From Zelopaecilomyces penicillatus (lineage: Eukaryota > Ascomycota > Sordariomycetes > Hypocreales > Pseudodiploosporaceae), in NCBI GenBank assembly GCA_005765155.1, contig VCCP01000005.1:434001-498000 (forward strand): DNA of 64,000 bases, read 5' to 3'. The notes beneath the pieces were generated by a model. The model was not told the origin of the DNA. It searched no databases and saw nothing but the letters and a program-made list of their open reading frames with translations. Below are positions 12,587 to 23,707 of the stretch, piece after piece (the first letter of the stretch is position 1; every line of letters begins with the position of its first letter). The position numbers were made by a program, and so were the translations under genes.

Positions 12587-13322
12587 ATGGCAAAAGACCC
12601 ACGTACGCAAGTCTCTTCAAACGTATCTTCCGCAGAGGCATCAATTATGAAAAAGCTTTCAGGCAGTTGCCGCTCCATTATATCACACTTCATTGTTCTT
12701 CTCATCACCTCGATATCCTGGCTGGTCATTTTGAATACTACCACAGACAACATGAGCGACAAAAAACTTCCCGAATCCCAAAGCGGCAGATCGTGCGACA
12801 TATTTGACATGTGGTAATACCACTACCGAAGCCAAATTGAAAGGTTGCGAATACGATATTTTGAGCAATCATTGGGCACCGGGAGTTTGCATGGATCAAG
12901 CAGCTGTTGTGGAATACCAGGTAGATGGTTCTTGGTACGGATACACCGATGAGGGCCGTACGCAGCGGCTGTCTATAGATACCATGTCGCAGATGAACTT
13001 CTACTATACCTCTGAAAGGGACCACATTCTCCATTGTGCCATGTTAAGGAGAAAACAATGGCGGGCATTCGTGGGCGGCCGTACCAAACTGGATTCATTA
13101 ATCATTGATAAGGAGCATACCATGCATTGCGCTCAGTTTCTGGTTGCCAAGACAGAAAATGGTATAGATTATTGGCATATGCCTATCAAGACATGGGTTG
13201 GATTTGCTAGATGTTATGTGAAAGATGATGGAATGGGAGATTTGCTAAACAAATTATCCAATATGTTGCGTGCGCCGAACTGTTCTTTTATTTCGAGACA
13301 TCAAAATGCAGTGAGAACTTGA
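12587..13322 (+). pseudogene. Membrane-anchored HxxHC-motif fungal protein, probable frameshift (copy 1)
   Basis: Member of a fungal family of unknown function with a CGN(S/T)..EA...GC.(F/Y)D motif, a W.P..C block and two HxxHC motifs. The N-terminal part starts at the ATG at 12587 and has a predicted membrane helix at about residues 31-49. That frame ends at a TAA near 12816. The conserved domain lies in another frame (TCGNTTTEA, GCEYDIL, HILHC, HTMHC) and runs to the stop at 13320-13322. Removing one base from the A6 run at 12761-12766 would join the two frames, and I found no intron with good borders that does so. The HxxHC motifs recall UstYa/DUF3328 oxidases of fungal RiPP pathways, but the flanking motifs differ and that link is only a resemblance. 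A second copy lies tail-to-tail downstream. Confidence 0.6.
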
Positions 13323-13558
13323 AAAATTGTTAGTTGTTAGATGATTGAATAGTCGTTTAATTTTATGAGTTTTATTCGAGCATTATGTAGTACTTGAGCA
13401 ACTGTTTGTAAATCTGCCCATGACGCAGATAGATCAACTTCCCAAGATAGCTTCGGCTCCTCCTAATATACAGTCTTAGGCAATGAACCATGGAAGGACA
13501 GATCACGACGATTTTATTACTAGCAAGGAGGATAAATTATTTCTAACATGATTGAAAT

Positions 13559-14008
13559 CTACTCTGGCTCGCCCCGTGTCATAATAGTTTTGGAGCAGTG
13601 ATCTGTGTGACCAATAGTGATGGTTTCAGCGTCAGTAGTCCTTCCCAGCAACAATGCCCTGGTCAAACTTTTTCCACATAAACAGACAATGCGCAATATG
13701 CCAGCTTCTTGTCGTCCAGATTGTTTTGGACTGCGACCCCAAGATATCCGGTTTGTCCCACAGCGACTCTGTTCCGTTCGGGTCGAGGTAATATTTCCAC
13801 GAATTCATCGATATAAATTCTTCAACAAGTTCGTCATCAATACAGGCAGGCAGTAACCAGGCGGTTGAAATAATATCGAATCGACATCCACGTTCTTTTG
13901 CAGCTTGAGGCGTAATTCCGCACGGGAGAGGATGGAACCTTTGCGACCAGGTCAACTGGCCGCTGGGGAAAGCTTTCCCATCTGCTGTCAAAGACTCTAG
14001 ACGAAGTG
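13559..14008 (-). pseudogene. HxxHC-motif fungal protein, frameshifted and lacking a resolved 5' exon (copy 2)
   Basis: Paralogue of the preceding gene on the opposite strand. The exon opens after a plausible CTACAG acceptor at 14009-14014 and shows the same plan: CG.T...A...GC.FDI, W..P.C.D, a Trp/Tyr block, then WHIAHC. The frame ends at a TGA at 13632-13634, but the second motif (GHTDHC) continues at once in a neighbouring frame and closes at a TAG at 13559-13561. This implies a one-base indel around 13631-13640. No upstream exon with a membrane segment in the right phase was found, and the in-frame sequence upstream of the acceptor contains a stop, so the copy is probably broken at both ends. 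Function is unknown. Confidence 0.6.
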
Positions 14009-14110
14009 CTGTAGGGAGTGGAAACTAACAAAACCTTCGACCTACCTGATCACCATCACCACTTTCGTCACTTCTGTCACTGAAGTACAAGTTGCAATAA
14101 AAACGTAAGC

Positions 14111-14482
14111 ATGAATTTCTCTCTCTTCGTTTTTGTTTCCATCCTGAGCTCGGCTGTGGCCGCACCTACAGATGTAAAAATTCGCTCTGGTAATACAATT
14201 CCTGAGATTAGCCACATTGTGAGACTGACATGATGCAGGTATGGCCCAGGATCACAAGCATCCCGCCAGGCAGCCTCAACGCGTTGGCCAAATGAATTAG
14301 CCACCGTATTATCAATGAGGGAAAATACACCTGTCCTTGAATGTTTCAGAGCAGGATTAATTGGGCATTCAACTGACTTACAGTCGATGGTTAATCTGGC
14401 TGAAGGACACATTCACTTGGGAAATTCCATGTATTCAACATACTTGAAATACTCTTTGAGCTGTGCCATAGGTACAAGATGA
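14111..14482 (+). CDS. Small secreted protein, two exons
   Basis: Predicted 103-aa secreted protein of unknown function. Exon 1 (14111-14189) encodes a classic signal peptide: charged start, hydrophobic FSLFVFVSILSSA core and an AVA-A-type cleavage site at about residues 18-19. A 60-nt intron (14190-14249) has a GTAATA donor, a CTGAC branch-like site and a CCCAG acceptor. Exon 2 (14250-14482) is open for 76 further codons. An alternative acceptor 11 nt upstream would give a much shorter product (46 aa). The mature part has only two Cys and no family I recognise. It overlaps the region where the minus-strand neighbour's 5' exon would be expected. The signal peptide and the intron signals agree, but there is no homology support. 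Confidence 0.5.
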
Positions 14483-15016
14483 CTAATAAACTGTCTGCAA
14501 GTATACCTATGTTGTCTACAATTCGTAAAATTTTCCCAAGACATATCAGCTTCTAGGTAAGCTAAAACATTCCAATTACAGTCACATCCTAGGTGCAGCC
14601 ACTATTATATATTGTATTAGACTAGAGCACTATATTTAGAATGATTAAAATCAGGCTATATGATTATGATGACTATTCTAATAATTATGGATAAGCTATA
14701 TTGATACTGGTGGGTACAGGCGCGAATGAATTAGATAGTAACCAATGAATACAGGCTATTGCAGAAATGCTACGCTTCGATCAAAGAAAAACCCGGCAGA
14801 GATGCGTTCCAATGGAGAATGGACAGCCGACCATAGACTGCACGAACATTGCGATTGGGGAATAGGGGTCAGGAAAACTAGAAAGAGAGTGTGAACTCAT
14901 CAGATGATGCAGCCTTGTCGCTTTCATCTAGATCTAGACAAGACGAGCAATCACCAGAGCATGATACGCTTGTCACTTTGAAACAGTTTGTTTATTTGGT
15001 GTAATGCTATGTTCTA
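14483..15016. other. Intergenic A+T-rich spacer
   Basis: Between the small secreted protein and the 3' end of the 6-MSAS-like gene. The part around 14,590-14,720 is strikingly rich in TA and AT steps, which could reflect repeat-induced point mutation of an old element. No gene seen. Confidence 0.45.
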
Positions 15017-18000
15017 TCATGGTACCGTGGCCCCGTCTGTGGCCATCTTCTCAGTAAACCAAGCCACCAAATGAGTCACAGTAGGATGGCTCCAGAGCAA
15101 CGTTGGTGGGACCTTTATCTTCAAACTCTGCTGCAATTGACGCCGCAATGCCACTGTCATGACGGAATCTACTCCTAGGTCAGACAGCGCAACTTTAGAG
15201 TCAACCTCGTCCGGGTCCATGTGAAGGACATGGCCTACACAATCGCGAATCTTTTGATCAAGATATGTCTTCAACTCTGCTGGTGATTTGGGCACAGCAT
15301 CATCGCCATTAGAAGAAGTGTCGCCAGCGTCATTCTCCTTAGCTGACGGGTTCAAACGGCGTACAGCAATATCGTGAAGAATAGGTGTGGGGAGAGCCTC
15401 GTCTTTGTCAAATGCCAGACTACGTAGCACAACCCCATGGTCGGTATCATACTTGGCAAGATGCAGCCAAGCTCCAAAAGCCTCATCGCGCGTCACATCT
15501 GTGATGCCTTTACTCTCCAGCTCTGCGTTTATGTAGTCTGTGCTGGCGCCCATTCCCATTCCCCGCCATGATGTCCACTGAATTGCGATTGAGGCATCTC
15601 CCTGTGCCCGACGATGAGCAGCCAAGGTATCCAAGAATGCATTACCACTGCCGTACGAGCTCTGGCCTGTGAAGCCGACAAGTTGCCCACACGAAGAAAA
15701 GAGAATGAAGAAGTCGACAGAGCAAGGGGGAAATACTTCGTGCAGTACAAGACCGCCTGAGATCTTTGGACCTAGAACACGAGAAAAGGCATCCCTTGTT
15801 GTATCCAGTGCCAACTGATTATCCAAAACTCCCGCAGCATGAACTACGCCACGCACAGGCGGCCATGATAATTTCTCTAAAGCAGCAGATAAGTCTTTTG
15901 CGGCACTCATGACGCTGATGTCCAGTGCCAGCACATGAATACTAGCCCCGTGAGCCTCTAAGTCTTTTATCTTTTGGATTACTGGCACCATCTCGCTTTC
16001 CAAGCGATCCCAAGTCCTTCGGGGAGGCAGAGACCGCCGTGATATGAGAATCAGTCGCCGAGCACCCCTTTCCACCAAGAAATCTGCAACCTCTAGTCCC
16101 AGTGCGCCAAGACCACCACTGATGACATATGTTCCCCCAGGATGAGGCACCAATTGAGCTGTCTGAGCAGCAGGGAGTTTTTGACGTGTTTGAAGGCTTC
16201 TCAGCCGTGCAGTCCTTGGCATGCCGTCTCGTATTCGTACAATATCGGCGCCTTGGATGTAGCGCATTGAAGTTAATGGAAATACTTTCACCTCATTGTC
16301 TATTAAGCCGCCAAACTGGTCGGGATGCTCACTGGCTAGTACTCGGCTTAGACCAACGAGAGGAGCGTGTGCGAGCGCAGCGGGTGTCTCCCCTTCACCT
16401 GTATTGGTAGTGAAAACAAATACCTTTACCGGGAGTTTGTTTCTGATCACAAACTTGAGGATCTCCAGTAGTTGCCAAGTGTACTCCTCAGCGTCCTTTG
16501 GAATGTCCTCAGCCGATGATGTCTCGCCGGGAATGTAGACAATGGCCGTGTCTTTTCCTAGTAGAAGGTCCCCATGGCTGGCCACTAAAGTTTCTGCTGA
16601 ATTGACAAGATATTTCTTTATCTTCTTGTCAATCGTGCTCCCATACTCTTTAGTTAGAGCTTCATCGTTTGAGATCAGAACAACCTGAGAAATTGGCAGT
16701 GGTTCCTCAGCAGGCAACGCAGGAGGCCAAGCAATTTGATGGACCAAGCTCTCCATACTGCCGCTCGCACCTGGTGTTCCCTCAATCTCAGAAAAGCGCA
16801 TGCTTGTGAATTTAGCCAGTGTCAGGCCGTTTTCACCGATGAGACTTATATGAGTTGTAGGTGCTGGATCAGAGGCCTCCTTCACATACAACCAGCAGGA
16901 CCTGGGCGGGTCATCGTGTGTGAAGACGTTTACTGTCTGAATCTGAGATGGCATGCGCAAACGTGGTTCATCAAAGAAAATCGTTGATCCTACTGACGTA
17001 GCAGCATCGAGTAAAGGCGCCCACGAAGAAGAATCCCAAGGCAGAGACTTGGATTCAGCAGGGGTATCAGGAGTAGCATCGACTCTCGCCAACATTTCTT
17101 TATTGTTACCATAATGTTCTTTAATGGCCCAAGGGAAGCCCATTGCGGAGACGCCCACTTTTGCTAGATAATCTTTGGAGAAGTCATCCGGCAATCGTGT
17201 TTTGAGGCGAGCTTTGACGGCAGCAATGTCAATTGGATCTTCTTGATCGACTGATTCATGAGTGTGCCACTGTGCGGTGGTGTGGGTAACCCAGGAAGAT
17301 TCTTCTTTACAGTTTGTGCTTTCTTGGATTAATCGAGATAAAATCTTAACCTCGCTCTGCTGCGCGACAATCTGAACAGATCGTGATGCGTTGATAGCCA
17401 CAGGAACGCGAAGAACGACATTTTGCAGGACTGTAGCCCCCGTAGCTTTGATGAACGTATTAATGAGAACAGCGGCCGGCACAATCTCTGTTCCATGCAG
17501 GGGATGATTGCCTGGAAAGGGTTTGCTCTTCTCGTCTATTTGAGTCGAGTACACCACGGTATCTGTACCCGCGATGGCGATTCGCCGTCCAAGGAGGACA
17601 TGTTTTCCAGTATCATGAATGTCGGACTGCCCGCCGCCGGTATTACCAGTTTCAACAGTTCGCCAGTATGGCCGGTGTATCCAGCGAGTGGTTGGTAGGT
17701 CCCTGGCCCAATTCCCAAACATTTGTGTTCTCCAGTCTACGGATACTCCCAAACAATGAAGCTGGGCAAGCCCATGCAATATGCATTTCATACTAGGCTT
17801 CTCTCTAGCAAGCATTGGAATCACTGCTTGCTCTTCAATCTCAGCATTCATCAATGTCTCGTTGATCGAATGCGAGACAAGCGGGTGAGAGGAGATTTCC
17901 ATGAAGACTCGGTAAGAATCTTCCACTGCTGCCCGCACTGCAGAGGTGAGCTGAACCGGACTGATCATGTTATTGACCCAATATTGTGAATCGCGCAGGT

Positions 18001-20498
18001 CTTGCCCACGGGGGTCCTGCAGTGATGTAGAGTATAACTTGGCTCGTGTCGGCAAAGCAGGGTTGAGACTGTCATCGAGGGCGTTGAGTAATGGGGTAGC
18101 CAGCTCATTCAAAAACGGGCTATGGAATGCAATGTCGGACTTGACTCTAAAGACTTTGATAGATTGTGTGTCAAATTCCTTTTTTGCCTGATCGATGGCA
18201 GCCTTAGATCCCGCGACTACGCAAGACGACGGAGACGAGTCAATTGCTGTGGCAAGATCTTTATGGTTCTCAAGCAGCTTTGCAACCTCGGCGTAGGGTT
18301 TGTTTATTAGAAGCATTCCGCCTTGACCCATAACCCGGCGGTATAACACGGAGCGACGGGTCACGATAATGGCACCTTCTTCGGGTGTGAGAGCACCTGT
18401 GACAACACTGGCTGCAATCTCACCAATTGAATGTCCGATGACGGCTTGTGGGAAGACACCGTAGCTGTTCAAGACTGCACTGATGCCGATTTGCATGATG
18501 TAAGTCAGGATCTGAACCAGGTCCGAGGACTCAAATTCACCACTCTCAAGCAAATCAATGGGTGATATTCCAATCTCTGACTCTACAACCGCATCAAGTG
18601 GTTGTACAGCGCGGTGGAATTCGGTGTTTTGTAACAGATCCTTGCCCATACCTGTCCATTGTGCTCCATGGCCAGAGAATACCCATACGACCCCCTTGTT
18701 GACGTCAGGACCAAACACACGATTTTGAGCGGTCCATGGATGGGAGCTAGCCCCTTCTTCCATCTGAGAAAACGCGTGAGCTGCATCATCTTGGTTACTA
18801 TCTACTACCACTGCCATACGATGGTCGTGATGGTCTCTTCGGATAGCAAGGGTTGATGCAATGCTTCCTAGATCATGTTTTGAGCTAGAAGAACTAATCC
18901 ATTCCTTCATAGACTGTGCCTGCAAGGCTGGTCGCTTTGCGTGAGGCCCTGATAACATCAAGACGAGTGGACTGGGGACACTTGCTTGAGCACGCGACAC
19001 AGCGACTGCCAAGCTCGGTTCTCGTTCTAGATAGACGAATTGCTCAATGACGGCGTGAGAAACTGTTCCGCCGTAGCCATAGGAGCAGATAGCTGCCCGC
19101 CTGATACTATCTGCAATTGGCCAGGCGGTTACTTCCTGGACGACTTCTAGCCCAGAGGATTCCCAATTGATGCGCCTGTTTAGAGTCTGAAGATTGGCTT
19201 GAGGGGGTATGACACCCTTTTGTACCGCCAAAACAGCCTTGATAAATCCCATGGCTCCAGCTCCAGCTTCCAGGTGCCCGATATTGGGTTTAATTGAGCC
19301 GATATAGCAAGGATCATCTTGTGTTCGTCCAGCACCGGCCCCATAGACACTCGCTATGGCAGAGACCTCTGTTGGGTCTCCTAGAGGTGTAGATGTTGCA
19401 TGTGCCTCCACGTATCCTACAGTTGAGGGGTCAACATTGCCTGTCTTGAGCGCATTTTGAGCGACCAGGATTTGGGCCTTGGGGTTTGGAGCCATAATTC
19501 CATTCGTCCTTCCATCTTGTGCTACCGCAGTGCCTTTGATGATAGCCATGATATGATCACCATCCTGGATCGCTTGTGATACGTTCTTCAAAACGATAGC
19601 TGCAGCACCTTCGCCACGGCCATATCCATTGGCCGCGTCATCGAATGAGCGGCAGCGCCCTTCAGATGACACCGCTCCAGCTCGATCCAGCACACGGGAG
19701 AGTCCGGGGCCGCAGAGGGCATTAACACCTCCCACAATCGCTACTCGTGATTCTCCGAGAGTGATTGCCTGAACGCCATGATGGATAGCGACTAGAGATG
19801 ACGCACATGCAGCATCAACAGCCGAACTTGGACCCATAAGGTTCAAGTGGTATGAGATCCGATTGGGGATGCCGCAATATGCAGTTCCGATACCCATCCA
19901 TGTGTCAACGTTGGGCAGGTCTTCAAGGACAAGTTTAGAGTAGTCATCGGAGTTGACGCCCCAGAACACAGCAGTATCACTACCAGATAGGCTTTTCACT
20001 GGAATGCCCGCATTTTCTAGAGCTTCCCAGGCTACCTCAAGTGATATTCTCTGTTGAGGATCCATTTGCTCCGCCTCCTTTGGTGAGATGCCGAAGAACT
20101 GTGCATCAAAATCTTCTAAACGATCGATGTAGTATCCTCGAGAAGTAGTCTCATTCAATACTCGAGAATTTCGTGAATCCCGGCGATGATAAGGTTCCCA
20201 TCTCATTTCTGGAAGTTCTCCAGAGGCATCCTTCTTGTTTAGAAGGGATTGCCAAAGCTGCTCGGGACTGTTGTTGCCCCCCGCCACGCGGCAAGCCATG
20301 CCGACCACGGCCACATCTTTTGTTGGTTCCTATAGCTACATCAGCAAAAGGCTCAATAGAAAAATACAAATACATCATGATCCATACATATACACTATAT
20401 TCTGTGGAGGGTGTGTTTACAGAGTGCATCTCTGGCTCTGATATTGAATGCTGTCGTCGGGGTGAAGGTGAAGACGATAATGAAGATGATGAAGGCAT
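15017..20498 (-). CDS. 6-methylsalicylic acid synthase-type partially reducing PKS
   Basis: Iterative type I PKS expected to condense one acetyl and three malonyl units to 6-methylsalicylate or a close relative. Two exons: 20394-20498 and 15017-20329, separated by a 64-nt intron (20330-20393). The protein is 1805 aa, the usual size of the family. Domains: KS with catalytic Cys in VDAACASS (about residue 210), His in VEAHATST (345) and PNIGHLEAG (387); AT with VIGHSIGE (Ser about 669); DH-like thiohydrolase region with HPLHGTEIVP (His about 977); KR with GGLGALG (about 1440); a single ACP with Ser in LGVDSVM (about 1757). There is no ER, MT or TE. The start is one of three in-frame ATGs (20579, 20498, 20429). 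The residues before the intron, TPSTEYS, match the family's N-terminus. The neighbouring oxygenase is divergently transcribed. Confidence 0.93.
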
Positions 20499-20579
20499 GA
20501 TGGAGTTGGACACAAACTCAAAGGGAACTTGAGTTTCGGTCTTCTTTTCGTCCTTGTGTGTTTTCCAGGGTCTATACAT

Positions 20580-22573
20580 CAACCGCTCTGAGCACCGGGG
20601 ACGAAGAAGCTTGCGAGAAAATGGAAGAGGATGTGATATGGAGGGCGACTGTCGCCTTGAAAATGTTGCTATGTTGAGAAGGTTCCCATGACACAGAAAT
20701 ATTGTTCCTTACCGCCTTGTATGAGTACGTCTAAGCCCAACGCGTGATGTATCAAGACCATGGTGAGACAGTTATGCCGAATATGGTGAGCCGGGGTAGC
20801 CTTCAAGATTTAGCATCGGCGGAATCCGCATTGACCTACTGGGTTCTAACTTCAACTACTAGGATCTGACGTGTCAATCGACCCCTAGAAGGCAAAGCCG
20901 TGAAAAGTCGAAGCCCTCTGTTAGCAATGCGTGAAACTTCAAACAGTTGTCTGTCTTGATTGTTAGACCTTACAAGACCCTACATTCCAGGGTGCGACTA
21001 GATTGCCACGTATCACCCCATTAGTTGAGATATTGGCTAAAATCGGCCGAGATGATACGACTCCATGTTTCCGCCACATTGGATCAGTGGGATGAATCGT
21101 ACGATACATAGTAAACTACCGAGACATTCACCAGTGGGTCTGATGGCATCGGGGCAAAAGTGGTGGCGGCTCATGCTTCTACACTAAGTCGGTCGATCTG
21201 ATCTATTCACCAGGTAAGCAAAACTCGTCTAGGCCGATCTAAGCGGGACGCCCTCGGCTTCGGGCCGGTGATGAAGGCGTAGTCTAGAGCTTGGATTTAG
21301 CTGAAGCCAAGCCAAATCTCCCGGGTGGGGCTTATTCCTAGTCCATTCACAAGACGGAGAGCAAGGGTAAGCAGCCGGACAGGCCCAGGGTTCCTTGAGA
21401 TTCCAGATGTAATTACTTGAAACAACAATGGAGAGTGCTGAATAGAAACAAATAGCCGGAACGTATCTCCATCGCCGATTCCGTGTGCCCAATAAGGTAG
21501 TTAGTTAGTTACCATCACATTGAAATGGTCAAAGCCCTATTCAGCCCCAACTAACAGAATGCCAATTGGCCCACAGGCCGTTGCCTGTTTCATATCCAAC
21601 CGCATAGTCACAAAGGACTGTGCTTTTCCGCAGGCATCCCCTAGTCACAACGGGTTGGCAAGGTGTTTTGGTGTGGGGTCATCCGGAGTATCATCTACTA
21701 CAACTACAAGTCTCCGCCATGGACTCACTCATTCACCGCGCGTTATGATGATATTGTCTTTCTTCAGCACACTTAAATTCACAGATGGTCGTCTGATGTG
21801 GTACGTTGATAGATCAATTTGAAAGTCAATGACGAATCCTCACCCTCTAGTTGTAACTGAGGTGCGGTCGATGCACATGATAATAGTCCTGCTGTTGACA
21901 AGCAGCGGTGGGCCCGAGGTCTCAAATTGGTTCTGCATACATGTCACATGTACCCACTACTCCGTAGACTCTGCTAGAGAAACCAAATAGAACAAACTTG
22001 CAGGGATTATTCCGTCTATCCCCCGTTTGTACTACATAGTGAGGTGTTGAGTGACGTGGAAGTATTTTGGCCTAGTTAATGCTGTGTCATTAAAACAGCT
22101 ACAATGTTTTACCACAATGTACTCTATACCCATTTACTTTTTATGTACTCTGCGTAGTAATTGGGCTCAATATTTTTGACTACAGGGGTTTTCGCTACGG
22201 CCTGTCTTGTAGCCATTATGTCTTAGACAACACAAGCAGTTGCCAGCTGACGTCTGGGCGTGACAGGTCCACCAGGGTCAATCATGGACCTAGGATTGCA
22301 TGTGTTCAGACGAAGCAAATTGAACGGAGGGTCGGAGTCGCGGTTTGGAGAGAGATGCGTCTTAAACGTCATTAATGAATCAACTTGACGTTTTGTAGGT
22401 AGGAGTGTCTAGGGCATATATCATTAACAACCTCAAGGCGGATTTCTGTATGCTCATCTGCCATACCACCCCTACCATTTCAATCATCCTAGCTTATTCC
22501 AGCAACCCGGTTGTACAATCAACCCGTTTCTTGCCTACATTTTACAACAATTTTCAACAACATCTTTCTCACT
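20580..22573. other. Divergent promoter region between the 6-MSAS-like PKS and the 2OG oxygenase
   Basis: About 2 kb with no convincing coding sequence on either strand. It must contain both promoters and could hold shared regulator sites. The sequence ATCTCCCGGG near 21,317 differs at one position from the published tox-box bound by ToxE (ATCTCNCGNA), which alone is weak evidence. Confidence 0.4.
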
Positions 22574-23707
22574 ATGGCTTTGGAAAAAAGCGCCAGCATG
22601 GCAACAACAAAGCTCCAACTAGCCTCACCCAATGGTCCAGTGACTCGACTTGTTCTCCAGTCTCCTCCCCGAGATGCCTTGCCTTCAGAGATTCCAGTCA
22701 TTGATATCTCGTCGATTTTCAACGGCTCCTTTGATGAGCGAAAGGCTGTGGCCCAGAAGATTCGCGAAGCAGCCACAAACATTGGCTTTTTCTACATCAG
22801 CGGCCATGGGGTTCCCACTTCTGTCATTGAAAACGCATATGATGCTAGTTTGGACTTTTTCCATCAGGATATAGAGACGAAGATCAAGGCAAAGTCGCCT
22901 GATTCAGATAACTATGTTGGCTACTTCCCTCCTCGGACTATGAAGATCAACCCCTTTGAGGGTAAAGATGTCAAGGAGATGTTCATTTGCAGATATGACC
23001 CCAACCATGACCCCAGCGTTGACAACCCTGATGACATCCCCGAACACGTGCAAAAGCATTTCCATTATGAGGATACGCCATGGGATGCCACAGCAACAGT
23101 TCCACATTTCAAGGACGCCGTGATCAAATATTATCAGGCTGGCCTTGCTCTCACGCGTGCGTTGGCACGTTCTTTTGCACTTTCTCTTGATCTTCCAGAG
23201 GATTATTTTGATGAGAAAATGAAATATCCCAATATCAATGGAGGCGTCAACTACTACCCTCCAATCCAGTCTCCCGGCAACACAGCCTCCACGGTCTCGT
23301 CATTCGGGTCACACACGGATTTCCAAGTTTTCACGGTCTTGTGGCAGGATAGCACTGGAGGCTTGCAGGTGCTTAACCGCGAGGGCCAATGGATCAATGC
23401 GCGACCTATTCCAGGGACGTTTGTGGTCAACATTGCCGACCTCTTGCAGCGCATGACCAACGATCTGTACGTCAGCACAGTGCATCGCGCACAGAATTGG
23501 AGCAATCAGGAGCGCATAAGCATGACATTCTTCACCGGCTTCAGTGCTTTTGAGAGCGTTGGCGTTGTAGACACCTGTGTGGGGCCTGATGGTGAGAAGA
23601 AATATGAAGACATTACGGTGGAGGCTTGGGTGACGAGGAGACTAGAAAACATGATTAGACTGGAAAAGGAGATGAAGGCACTGGAGGCAACCGCTGCAGC
23701 CCAGTAG
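22574..23707 (+). CDS. Fe(II)/2-oxoglutarate-dependent oxygenase (isopenicillin-N-synthase-like fold)
   Basis: Non-haem iron oxygenase that would hydroxylate, desaturate or rearrange a pathway intermediate. Intronless, 377 aa, the normal family size. The N-terminal DIOX_N region has IPVIDISSIF and GFFYISGHGVP (residues 40-81). The iron ligands are His247 and Asp249 in GSHTDF and His304 in STVHRA. Arg314 in ERIS fits the 2-oxoglutarate carboxylate site. An upstream in-frame ATG at 22511 exists, but the ATG at 22574 gives a start without an extra hydrophobic leader and fits the family better. It is transcribed away from the 6-MSAS-like PKS across a shared 2-kb promoter region, which suggests it acts on that PKS's product. 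The substrate cannot be read from the sequence. Confidence 0.9.
   Translation: MALEKSASMATTKLQLASPNGPVTRLVLQSPPRDALPSEIPVIDISSIFNGSFDERKAVAQKIREAATNIGFFYISGHGVPTSVIENAYDASLDFFHQDIETKIKAKSPDSDNYVGYFPPRTMKINPFEGKDVKEMFICRYDPNHDPSVDNPDDIPEHVQKHFHYEDTPWDATATVPHFKDAVIKYYQAGLALTRALARSFALSLDLPEDYFDEKMKYPNINGGVNYYPPIQSPGNTASTVSSFGSHTDFQVFTVLWQDSTGGLQVLNREGQWINARPIPGTFVVNIADLLQRMTNDLYVSTVHRAQNWSNQERISMTFFTGFSAFESVGVVDTCVGPDGEKKYEDITVEAWVTRRLENMIRLEKEMKALEATAAAQ

Noticed and set aside
14077..14412. Minus-strand open frame of 111 codons, which could supply the 5' exon of HxxHC copy 2
   Set aside because: No donor in it gives the phase needed to join the downstream exon, and the opposite strand carries a good signal peptide and intron.
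22511..22573. Upstream in-frame ATG extending the 2OG oxygenase by 21 residues
   Set aside because: The extension is unlike the family N-terminus; the ATG at 22574 gives a normal start.
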